NCBI RefSeq assembly: GCF_034424315.1
Contig: NZ_CP139972.1
Coordinates: 6,766,501-6,830,500, forward strand
Length of the DNA stretch: 64,000 nucleotides
Reading direction: 5' to 3'
Source: Chitinophaga sancti
GTDB taxonomy: Bacteria > Bacteroidota > Bacteroidia > Chitinophagales > Chitinophagaceae
Shown: positions 18,283 to 26,341 of the stretch, piece by piece
Layout: each line of letters begins with the position of its first letter
How positions within the stretch are numbered: the first letter of the stretch is position 1
Notes under the pieces: model-generated
What the model saw: only the letters and a program-made list of their open reading frames with translations
Told to the model about the DNA's origin: nothing
Databases searched by the model: none
Program-made: the position numbers and the translations under genes

Positions 18283-18622
18283 GTGCGCAAAAGTACCGAT
18301 AATAGTTTTATAATGCCCAATTAACATGGATGGTCGGAGACTTGTTAAAACATGTATATTATTGCTAATAAACAACCGATACTAAATCAGGGGCGTTATG
18401 GATTTCCCGCTGACCTTTCCACCCATTTTTCTATGAGATTTGCTTTCGAACCCTGATTTTATTGTTATCAATTGAAATACAGGGAATAAGGCGCTTTTCT
18501 CAGGCCCTGATCCTTAACTGTATCGGGTTTTACTGGTTTTATTATCTACATATTATTATTTTCTTTAAATAATTATTTATAATTTTAGCCTACTAACTGA
18601 AAAACCGGAGATCCCTATCCTA
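18283..18622. other. intergenic region between divergent genes
   Basis: 340 bases separate the receiver gene (-) from the T9SS-secreted protein gene (+). Both promoters should lie here. Toward the plus-strand gene, TAATTTTA at 18580-18587 is one base from the TAnnTTTG -7 consensus, 35 bases before the ATG at 18623. No coding signal or clear hairpin was seen. Confidence 0.4.
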
Positions 18623-19582
18623 ATGGACCGATTTTTAATAAGAAAAACCATAGCTCACAGGCTCCTAATATCATGCTGTATACTATCCGTTGTATTTGCT
18701 GATGTCACCGCACAAAGCCTTGCAAAGGCAAGCGCTTCCGGAGCAGTCAGCAACGTCAGTATAGTGTCTGACAATGAGAACACCTCCTTTGCAAAGCTGG
18801 GAGATGTAGTGACGCTGACCTTTATTGCCAGCAGTGACCTTCCCATACCCCAGGTTACTATTGCCGGCCATAAGGTGAGCCCTACTGCCGTATCTTATTT
18901 GCAATACACTGCTTCCTGGACAATGACGAATACGGATACAGAAGGGGAGATCCTGTTCAATATAGTTTATATCAATAATGCAGGTGATACTGTGAATGTA
19001 GTGAATGCAACGACAGACAATAGCAAAGTATATTTTGATATGACCCGTCCTACATCCGGTGTATTCTCTACAGCGAGTAGTCCTGTATCTGCCCCATTCA
19101 GTGTGAGTATCAGTTTCAGTGAAGCGATCAGCACTTTTGATGTGAGCCGTATCATTTTAGCGAATGCGACCTTATCTGATTTTGACCGGGTACGCAATAA
19201 CCTGATTACTGCAATTGTGACACCTTTACATGATGGACAGCTGAGTGTGCAAATCCCCGATAGCACAGCGAGAGACCAGGCAGGTAATCCCAATGTAGCA
19301 TCAGTTGTACTCACAAGAACTGCAGTATCTACCGGTATGTTTGACAAGATCTACCCCAACCCCGCGAGTTCAAATCTGATAGTGAAATACTTGCCGGCAG
19401 TAAGTGCAAAAGCAGTGATTTCCTTAGTGAATTACAATGGTTTGACGGTATATGAAAAAGAGATGGCATTAGACGGATTGACGGTTACCATTGATGTGAG
19501 CAGGGTACCCTCAGGTATGTATATGTTGTATACCCGATCAAAAGATTATAGCTTTTATACAAATGTAGTGGTAGCCCATTAG
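18623..19582 (+). CDS. secreted Ig-like protein with type IX secretion sorting tail
   Basis: 319 residues. A signal peptide covers about 1-31 (cleavage near VTAQS). Residues ~40-125 and ~130-235 look like bacterial Ig-like domains: the second holds TRPTSGVFSTASSPVSAPFSVSISFSEAIS and later DSTARDQAGNP, typical of the Ig-like repeats found in Bacteroidota surface proteins. Residues ~240-319 are a Por-secretion-system C-terminal domain: FDKIYPNPASSNLIVKYL as the first strand, then VSRVPSGMYMLYTRSKD. The protein is therefore exported across the outer membrane by type IX secretion and anchored or released. No enzyme domain is present. It is monocistronic by layout. Confidence 0.85.
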   Translation: MDRFLIRKTIAHRLLISCCILSVVFADVTAQSLAKASASGAVSNVSIVSDNENTSFAKLGDVVTLTFIASSDLPIPQVTIAGHKVSPTAVSYLQYTASWTMTNTDTEGEILFNIVYINNAGDTVNVVNATTDNSKVYFDMTRPTSGVFSTASSPVSAPFSVSISFSEAISTFDVSRIILANATLSDFDRVRNNLITAIVTPLHDGQLSVQIPDSTARDQAGNPNVASVVLTRTAVSTGMFDKIYPNPASSNLIVKYLPAVSAKAVISLVNYNGLTVYEKEMALDGLTVTIDVSRVPSGMYMLYTRSKDYSFYTNVVVAH

Positions 19583-20078
19583 TAAATACAATCCATTGCA
19601 ATTTATTACATGATAAAAACCAAAATGATAGGCGCAAAATGACTGTTATTTTACGCAGGAAAATTGTAGCTATATCCAAATTATTCCCTACTTTTATGTA
19701 GTTATGTTAAACTTTTGTCAGCCCCCCCACTATGAGATGTGAAAATCTGAGCCGTGTATCCAATAATCAGGTCTGCTAAAGAACATAAGAACTCAAAATA
19801 CCCAGGAAAGAATGTAATGTGACTACAACAAAATCAAGTATCAGCATTTAGTCTTAAGTAGCCAAAGAGTCTCAATAGCCAATTCGATTCCCCTGGTATT
19901 ATTATTTAAAAAGAAATCAAAGCTCTTTGCTAAGAGCAGGTATGTAATGCGCACTGGAAAGTATTTCCTGTTATTAAACCTGAATTAGTATTTCAAGAAA
20001 ATATTAAGTGAGAAAGTATTTCCTGAAATGCTACAAGCGAATGTATGTCCTCCATATGCTCATGAATTGTTATGAAAA
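19583..20078. other. non-coding region upstream of the MauE-like gene
   Basis: About 500 bases with low coding potential on both strands. Short frames here lack start context and family likeness. The only ordered element noticed is the set of spaced AGTATTTC copies at 19960-20022, described separately. A promoter for the MauE-like gene must lie here, but no exact consensus was found. Confidence 0.4.
19957..20025 (+). repeat. three spaced AGTATTTC motifs upstream of the MauE-like gene
   Basis: AGTATTTC occurs at 19960-19967, 19987-19994 and 20015-20022, i.e. at 27- and 28-base intervals. The outer two are part of a 14-base direct repeat, GAAAGTATTTCCTG (19957-19970 and 20012-20025). The regular spacing 54 bases before the ATG at 20079 suggests an operator array, though the region is AT-rich and chance cannot be excluded. 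Confidence 0.4.
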
Positions 20079-20513
20079 ATGAAAAAGAAGCTGCTTATTG
20101 AAATCATTGCGTCTTTACTCATCATATTGTTTTTGTATACCGGAATAACCAAACTGATTGAGCATGCCACATTCAGATATCAACTGAGTATTTCCCCCTG
20201 GTCACTGCTTGCTTCCTGGTCTGGAATTGTATCCTGGGTATTGCCAATAGGAGAAGTATTGCTCGCAGCAATGTTGCTGATTACTGCATGTCGCAAAACA
20301 GCTTTCATTGCAAGTGCTATCCTCTTTGCCGGATTCCTGGTCTACCTGGGAATGTTGCTTGGTAGTGGCACCAAGTTACCCTGTACCTGCGGGGGAATCA
20401 TCAGCAGTATGAGCTGGAATGCACATGTGTGGTTTGATGCCGCATGTTTATTACTGTGCATGACCGGCATCTGGCTGGTGCATAATACATACCGGATTTT
20501 AAATCAGCATTAA
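20079..20513 (+). CDS. MauE/DoxX-family redox-associated membrane protein
   Basis: 144 residues with four predicted transmembrane helices (about 5-22, 48-68, 76-94 and 115-134). Helix 1 ends in FLYTGITKLIEHATF and the loop before the last helix contains LPCTCGG with a Cys-x-Cys pair, followed by MSWNAHVWFD; this layout fits MauE-like proteins of Bacteroidota. MauE of methylamine utilisation helps mature a disulfide-rich protein; here no mau genes are present. The following gene encodes a tiny exported protein with two Cys, so a role in handling its thiols is plausible. Start chosen at the only Met with a hydrophobic lead. Confidence 0.8.
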   Translation: MKKKLLIEIIASLLIILFLYTGITKLIEHATFRYQLSISPWSLLASWSGIVSWVLPIGEVLLAAMLLITACRKTAFIASAILFAGFLVYLGMLLGSGTKLPCTCGGIISSMSWNAHVWFDAACLLLCMTGIWLVHNTYRILNQH

Positions 20514-20591
20514 TACGACTAGTCTAAGATTGTATCTGAGTTACAACAACTAATTAAATCACATACGCCAAACTTTAACATCGTAAAAAAA

Positions 20592-20840
20592 ATGAAACAC
20601 ATCCGTCTTACTGCATTAGCGGCAGTACTTACCATTGTAACCATTAGCGCCACACAGGCTGCTAAATCTTTCAGGTCGCTCGTCTATTGGTATGACCCAT
20701 TTACGTATGACTACCTGGGATCAACTTTCGATAAAGACAATCCGCCAACAGGTTGTAAAGGAAACGGAGGACTGTGTGCCTATGGCTACTCCTCTCCCGA
20801 TCCGACCACAACGTCCATAGCCCGTGCCTTCAAAGAGTGA
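20592..20840 (+). CDS. small exported two-cysteine protein (DUF6520-like)
   Basis: An 82-residue protein. Signal peptide at about 1-23 (cleavage near TQAAK), leaving a mature peptide of ~59 residues containing YWYDPFTYDYLGS and then GCKGNGGLCAYGY, with the only two Cys six residues apart. The length, the Tyr-rich part after the signal and the Cys pair resemble small DUF6520-type proteins, which are commonly found beside MauE-like genes in Bacteroidota; this assignment is tentative. It begins 78 bases after the MauE-like gene and is followed by a strong terminator, so the pair appears to be a unit. Function unknown. Confidence 0.6.
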   Translation: MKHIRLTALAAVLTIVTISATQAAKSFRSLVYWYDPFTYDYLGSTFDKDNPPTGCKGNGGLCAYGYSSPDPTTTSIARAFKE

Positions 20841-20872
20841 TAGCCAGCCGGATACAAGCTGCCTTTCCGCCA

Positions 20873-20908
20873 ACAAAACGTTGCTACCCCCCGGTAGCAA
20901 CGTTTTGT
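20873..20908 (+). terminator. 16-bp hairpin terminator after the small two-cysteine protein
   Basis: ACAAAACGTTGCTACC (20873-20888) and GGTAGCAACGTTTTGT (20893-20908) form a perfect 16-bp stem with a CCCC loop. The T-run is within the right arm rather than after it. It is placed 32 bases after the stop codon at 20840. Being symmetrical, it could act on both strands. Confidence 0.75.
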
Positions 20909-21380
20909 GCTTCAGGGCGAAGCGATTTCCCCTCCGGTCATTTCCGGCAACGATTGCGTAAATAAAATTCCCCTGATCCATTCTTTTGCCTAAACTTTTC
21001 TGTAGCTTGGCTCCTATTAGTGTCAGTAAGACACTGAAGATGCAACTGCAGTTTGTGTAATTTCCATGATTATGAGCGGCGTTTTTTCACTGTAGACTGG
21101 CCCATAAAAACAATAGCAGACCGCGCCCTGCTATCCATTTGAAAAATTTGAATAAAATTCCATCAGGTATGAAAAAGTATGAATATCACCATCTCAGGGT
21201 AAGGTTCTTATCGTTGAATGTTACTACTACAAGATCGTAATACGGCAATTGCTGTATAGGATCCAATTTCTCACAGGGGATATAAACTGGGACACCACCC
21301 ATTAATAATTGTAAGGCCGTATGCCTGCATCAGACATACCACCATGCGCTGACTATCCCTCATTGTATATGCCTTAAATA
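20909..21380. other. non-coding region upstream of the pectin locus
   Basis: About 470 bases with no gene recognised. It should hold the promoter of the long operon that begins at 21381. Visible symmetrical elements are a small stem (AGTGTC 21019-21024 with GACACT 21030-21035) and a 10-base palindrome AACTGCAGTT at 21044-21053, a possible operator. I found no exact TAnnTTTG with a -33 element. Confidence 0.4.
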
Positions 21381-24300
21381 ATGCGGGCAATGTTAAAAAA
21401 TCTACCATGTATCCTGATAAGGATAACAGGATTGCTATTTTTATGTTCCACGGCCTTTGCACAGCAGAATAACACGCCTGCTACGCCGGCAAAAGAAATC
21501 ATCTTAAAAGGGAAAATCTTTGACGCTGATGAAAGGACCGGGCTCCCCGGAGTAACGGTTCGTGTAAAAGTAGGTAACAAAGGAACAACTACCACTCCCG
21601 ATGGATCCTATACCTTAAAGGTCCATGAAAACTCTACCATTGTCATCTCCCTCATCGGTTACGTCACACAGGAAATTGCTGTCAACAAACAGGAAGCTAT
21701 TGATGTTTTCCTGGAAAAAGACGTAAAATCCCTGAATGAAACCGTCGTTATCGGTTATGGTTCGCAAAAGCGCGCAAACGTACTGGGCTCTGTTGCAGTG
21801 GTGAATACTACCGAAATACAGGATCTGCCCGTAGCCAACCTGGCCACTGCTCTCCAAAACAAGGTACCAGGTGTATCTACCGCCCAGTCTTCAGGACGCC
21901 CCGGTTCCACCACCACGGTCACCATCCGTAACCCTGTCACCTGGGCCGCTACAGGTGCATCCACCGATCCGCTCTACGTAATAGACGGTTTCCAGATGAC
22001 GAAGGCAGATTTTGACAACCTGGATGCAACCATGGTAGAAAGTATCACCTTCCTTAAAGATGCCGCTGCCTCCATCTATGGTGCCAGGGGTGCAAACGGT
22101 GTGGTATTGGTGAAAACAAGGATGGGCAAACCCGGCAAACCACGCATCAGTTATGCAGGTTCCTATGGTATTTCCAACGCAACCTACATTCCTGAAATGC
22201 TCAATAGTTATGACCATGCCAGCATGCTCAATAGCAAATATACCAGCCTCAAAGATGCCAATACCGCCAAATATTACACTGATGATGAACTGACCTATCT
22301 CAAATCACACAACTATAACTGGATAGATGATGTCTGGAAAAAATCACATCTCTCCCGCCATACCATCAATGTAAGCGGTGGTAGTGAGAGAGTGACTTTT
22401 TTCGCCGGCGCCAACTACTACAAAGAAGATGGAAACGTAGGCGACCTGTATAGCAATAAATATGGTGTGCGCCTGGGCATCAACGCTAAAATTGTGGATA
22501 ACCTGACCGCTACTGTCTCCTTTGCTACAGACAACTCTATCGTGAACAGGCCTACGCCCAAAACCGTTGCCTCAGGAACCACCGAACAGTCAGACCAGAT
22601 GAACGCAACTGTAAGCGCGCTGCTGCTCACACCAGGATGGGTACCTATGTACATCGATGGTAAACCGGTATATTCCTCTGTACCCGGCTGGAGCCCCGCA
22701 GAACTGGTGAAAACAGGCAGTTATGCCAAAACCAAATCACAGGGTCAGACCATCAACGCCGCATTGGATTATAAACTACCTGCCATCAAAGGGCTTTCCT
22801 TCCGTGTACAATACGGACGCAATGCCCGCACTGATTTTGGCAAGGAATACTATGTACCTTACTACCTGTATAACTTTATCAGGGAAGGGGCACATGTTAC
22901 TTCCCAGAACGTGATCTTTACCAACAAGACCACTGCTACCAACGCCACCACATTCATCAAGAACGGGAACGTGATGCTGGAAAACTATGGTGGTTCATCC
23001 AACTATCAGCTGGATGAAATGGTTACATACGCACGCACTTTTGGTAAGCATGACTTCAACCTGCTGCTAGTAGCAGAACAGGGCGAGTCACAGAGCGATG
23101 CTTTCAATACCCGCCGTGAAACGGTCGTTATTCCGGGAATTGATGAACTCTTCGCATTCAGCCAGGATAAATCACTGTATGACAATGGTGGTTCTGCTGG
23201 CGAAACCGGTCGTATGAGTTACCTGGGCCGCCTGAACTATAGTTTCTCTGAAAGATACCTGCTGGAAGCTACTTTCCGTGCAGATGCTTCTCCTAATTTC
23301 CCGAAGGATTCCCGCTGGGGTTACTTCCCTTCCGTAGCCCTCGGCTGGAGGATCTCCCAGGAAGACTGGTTCCATCGCAGTGTGAAATTTATCGATGACC
23401 TGAAGGTCCGCTTCCAGGTGGGGCTGACAGGTAACGATGCGGTGAGAAACTACCAATACAAAGAAAGATATACCCAGACAACAGGTATGCTCTTCGGGAG
23501 CACCTATACCAGTGGGCTGAGTAACAATGATATTCCCAATGAACACATCACCTGGGAAAAAGCCCTTTACAAAAACCTGGGCTTTGATGGTACCTTCTTC
23601 AATTCAAAGTTCAACTTTGCAATAGACCTCTGGCACCGCTATAACTACGATATGTTGCAACAGCCTACCAACACTGTTCCTTCCACCTTTGGGGTGGCTA
23701 TTGCAGACCAGAACTATGGCAAACTGAAATCATGGGGCCTTGAAGCAAGCCTGGGTTACAATGGTGTAATCAATAAAGATTTCAAATACTATGCTGCCAT
23801 CAACTTCGGTATTAGCGACAATAGAGTGATCCGCAAATACTATGGTGCAGGCGATACCGCCTGGAAGAATCCAATAGGCCGCAGAACGGACAATGGGATG
23901 GAAGGTTATAGATCTACCGGCATTGTACGCACACCAAAAGAGGCAGAAGATTTCCTCATCTCACACCCGAACTGGACGATTGATGGTAACCCCCTCATCG
24001 CTGGTTACATGAACTACCAGGACATCAATGGGGATGGTAAAATAGATGCGAATGATAAAACCCGGATCGCACCGAGAAGCAGCAGCATTTTTGGGATGGG
24101 CTTTAATCTTGGCGGAAGCTGGAAAGACCTGAAGCTGAACATCAGTGTAAGTCTGCAGGTAGGCGGATACGAAGCATATGATAAAACAGCGAGAACGCCT
24201 CCTTCAGAGAACGCCCGCGCACTCGGTATCTGGAAAGACTCCTGGTCACCCAATAATCCGAATGCGAAGTATCCGCTCATGAACTCTCCACTCATCAGCG

Positions 24301-24542
24301 AAGTATCTGACTTCTGGGTGCGTAGTGCAACAGCCATGCGTGTGAACAATGCACAGTTATCTTACAGCCTGCCTAAAGAGCTGTCTGCAAAATGGAAAAT
24401 TCCTGAACTGCGCATGTTCCTGACAGGTTCAAACCTGTGGGTACTGATCAATCATCAGCCTTACAAAGACCCGGCTACAAACCTGGCGATCGATTATCCT
24501 GCACTGCGTACATACACATTTGGGCTGAACCTGAGCTTGTAA
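21381..24542 (+). CDS. SusC/RagA-family TonB-dependent transporter (pectin locus, pair 1)
   Basis: 1053 residues. Signal peptide to about residue 27 (STAFAQQ). Residues ~40-125 are the carboxypeptidase-like domain (EIILKGKIFDADERTGLPGVTV), then the TonB-box region LNETVVIGYGSQKRANVLG. The plug is at ~130-265 with PLYVIDGFQM and SITFLKDAAASIYGARGANGVVLVK; the barrel occupies the rest and ends LGLNLSL. An in-frame Met at 21390 would also serve as start. It opens a 13-gene run with almost no spacing, and the first enzyme downstream of its SusD is a pectate lyase, so import of oligogalacturonide- or rhamnogalacturonan-type fragments is likely. Confidence 0.96.
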   Translation: MRAMLKNLPCILIRITGLLFLCSTAFAQQNNTPATPAKEIILKGKIFDADERTGLPGVTVRVKVGNKGTTTTPDGSYTLKVHENSTIVISLIGYVTQEIAVNKQEAIDVFLEKDVKSLNETVVIGYGSQKRANVLGSVAVVNTTEIQDLPVANLATALQNKVPGVSTAQSSGRPGSTTTVTIRNPVTWAATGASTDPLYVIDGFQMTKADFDNLDATMVESITFLKDAAASIYGARGANGVVLVKTRMGKPGKPRISYAGSYGISNATYIPEMLNSYDHASMLNSKYTSLKDANTAKYYTDDELTYLKSHNYNWIDDVWKKSHLSRHTINVSGGSERVTFFAGANYYKEDGNVGDLYSNKYGVRLGINAKIVDNLTATVSFATDNSIVNRPTPKTVASGTTEQSDQMNATVSALLLTPGWVPMYIDGKPVYSSVPGWSPAELVKTGSYAKTKSQGQTINAALDYKLPAIKGLSFRVQYGRNARTDFGKEYYVPYYLYNFIREGAHVTSQNVIFTNKTTATNATTFIKNGNVMLENYGGSSNYQLDEMVTYARTFGKHDFNLLLVAEQGESQSDAFNTRRETVVIPGIDELFAFSQDKSLYDNGGSAGETGRMSYLGRLNYSFSERYLLEATFRADASPNFPKDSRWGYFPSVALGWRISQEDWFHRSVKFIDDLKVRFQVGLTGNDAVRNYQYKERYTQTTGMLFGSTYTSGLSNNDIPNEHITWEKALYKNLGFDGTFFNSKFNFAIDLWHRYNYDMLQQPTNTVPSTFGVAIADQNYGKLKSWGLEASLGYNGVINKDFKYYAAINFGISDNRVIRKYYGAGDTAWKNPIGRRTDNGMEGYRSTGIVRTPKEAEDFLISHPNWTIDGNPLIAGYMNYQDINGDGKIDANDKTRIAPRSSSIFGMGFNLGGSWKDLKLNISVSLQVGGYEAYDKTARTPPSENARALGIWKDSWSPNNPNAKYPLMNSPLISEVSDFWVRSATAMRVNNAQLSYSLPKELSAKWKIPELRMFLTGSNLWVLINHQPYKDPATNLAIDYPALRTYTFGLNLSL

Positions 24543-24553
24543 AATCAACAATT

Positions 24554-26323
24554 ATGCAAAGTAAGATTAACTATATATACATCTTCCTCCTGCTGGGGCT
24601 TTGCTCCTGCTCCAAGATCCTGGACAAAACGGACCTCTCAGGTATCGATGAAATGGCCTGGGATAATGAGTCTACTGCCACTCTTTACCTGAACAGGTTG
24701 TATGACCTTGCCATGCCTACCTGGCCCAATCTGCAGGGGGCAGGTACGCTTCCTACTGCAATTCATGACCTGGCTGATGATTACAACGGTGGCGATAACA
24801 AATTGTGGTATGGAACACTCTCAGTAGACAATGTCAACGACTTCTATGGTGGTAATGCATCTACCAATGCCTGGGCCTACATCCGCAAGATCAATATCCT
24901 GCTCACTGAAATTGAAAAAGGTACACTGGATACAGATACTAAAACAAAGATTAAAGCACAGGCCTATTTTCTCCGTGGATGGATTTACTTCCAGCTGGTG
25001 AAACTATATGGTGGTGTGCCATATATCAATCATCCACAGGACTGGATCACAGAAAACCTTTTCGTAAAAAGAAACAAAACTTCTGAATGTATAGATTCTA
25101 TCGCGAGAGACTTTGATATGGCGACTAAATGCCCTGCCAGCTGGGGTAGTGCTGACAAAGGACGTATTACCAGGGGCGCTGCATTAGGTATCAAAGGCCG
25201 TATGCTCCTTTACTGGGCAAGCCCTCAGTTCAATCCAAACAAAGATCAGGCGCGCTGGGAACGTGCATATCAGGCAAACAGAAATGCATATGATACCCTG
25301 CTCATAGATGGAGCAGCCCTGTATCCTTCCTACGCCAATATATGGCTGGATGAAGGTACAGGTAACAAAGAAGTCATTATGCTGCGTTCATTTGACGGGG
25401 CTAACAAAGCCAGCACATTTGACGATGCTGCCCGCCCTTACTCTGAATCAAATGGGGGAGGAGGTTCTTATCAACCTACACTGGACCTGGTAGAGACTTA
25501 TCCTACTAAGGATGGATTGCCTATCACCGATGCTTCTTCCGGTTATGATGCGGTGTACTACTGGAAAAACCGTGATCCCCGCTTTGATGCAACCATTGCT
25601 TACAATGGCTGTACATGGCCGCTGAGCAATAAAACCAATCGCAGGCAATGGAACTACGCTGGTATGACAGACGATAAAAGCAAACCCTGTGTAACAGGTT
25701 TCTATTGCCGCAAAAATTGTAATACAGCGACGATTAAAGATAATACCAAACTGGGTAAAACTGACTGGGTAGAACTGCGCCTGGCCGAAGTCATGCTCAA
25801 CCTGGCAGAATGTGCAAATGCGACCGGCCGTACACAGGAAGCATACGATATGCTGATTGCTATCCGCAAAAGGGCTGGCATCAATCCGGGTACAGACAAT
25901 ATGTACGGTTTAAAAACCGGTATATCACAGGACGAGCTGCGTACTGTCATCCTGAATGAGCGCCGGATCGAACTGGCTTTCGAAGGTAAACGCTATGACG
26001 ATATGCGTCGTAATAAACTATTCGATCAGCTGAATGGTAAGAAGAGAAGAATACTCACACTGTCCATAAAATCACCTTATACAGTAGCTATCCTGGAGAA
26101 AACCGATGGCGAGGGCATCATGCTGCGCGACAAGCTGGATATCAATGGTAGTGACTACACTACCTATTTCTCACCGGCAGTGGGTTACCTGGATACACAG
26201 GGGTCTATAAATTATCCTTCTAATTATTATTTTTACGGTATACCTACATCAAATATACAACGGAACCCATCGCTGGAACAGACACAAGGATGGAACAGCG
26301 GCACCTTTAATCCTTACGAATAA
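24554..26323 (+). CDS. SusD/RagB-family glycan-binding lipoprotein (pair 1)
   Basis: 589 residues, longer than the other SusD proteins of the window. The frame is open from 24437 inside susC, but the Met at 24554 gives a lipoprotein signal (INYIYIFLLLGLCSC) followed by SKILDKTDLS. The central helix QAYFLRGWIYFQLVKLYGGVPYI and the C-terminal ERRIELAFEGKRYDDMRRNKLF are family hallmarks. The C-terminal extension (~residues 530-570) contains SPAVGYLDTQGSINYPSNYY, a sequence often seen in the large SusD group of pectin and xylan loci. It begins 11 bases after susC. Confidence 0.95.
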   Translation: MQSKINYIYIFLLLGLCSCSKILDKTDLSGIDEMAWDNESTATLYLNRLYDLAMPTWPNLQGAGTLPTAIHDLADDYNGGDNKLWYGTLSVDNVNDFYGGNASTNAWAYIRKINILLTEIEKGTLDTDTKTKIKAQAYFLRGWIYFQLVKLYGGVPYINHPQDWITENLFVKRNKTSECIDSIARDFDMATKCPASWGSADKGRITRGAALGIKGRMLLYWASPQFNPNKDQARWERAYQANRNAYDTLLIDGAALYPSYANIWLDEGTGNKEVIMLRSFDGANKASTFDDAARPYSESNGGGGSYQPTLDLVETYPTKDGLPITDASSGYDAVYYWKNRDPRFDATIAYNGCTWPLSNKTNRRQWNYAGMTDDKSKPCVTGFYCRKNCNTATIKDNTKLGKTDWVELRLAEVMLNLAECANATGRTQEAYDMLIAIRKRAGINPGTDNMYGLKTGISQDELRTVILNERRIELAFEGKRYDDMRRNKLFDQLNGKKRRILTLSIKSPYTVAILEKTDGEGIMLRDKLDINGSDYTTYFSPAVGYLDTQGSINYPSNYYFYGIPTSNIQRNPSLEQTQGWNSGTFNPYE

Positions 26324-26341
26324 TCTGAAATTAAATAACCG

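Noticed and set aside
18283..18375. N-terminal extension of the receiver protein
   Set aside because: The added residues precede a receiver domain that already begins directly at Met 18282 and show no helix or motif; the shorter form has standard length.
20873..20908. possible transposon end or attachment site
   Set aside because: A perfect 16-bp stem with a four-base loop just after a stop codon is better explained as a terminator; no second copy or transposase was seen.
21271..21462. 63-codon minus-strand frame with hydrophobic N-terminus before susC
   Set aside because: It overlaps the susC start and has no clear family or neighbour; the hydrophobic part is antisense to the susC signal peptide.
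24437..24553. N-terminal extension of the SusD frame
   Set aside because: The extra 39 codons overlap the end of susC and are not signal-like; the Met at 24554 begins a normal lipoprotein signal.
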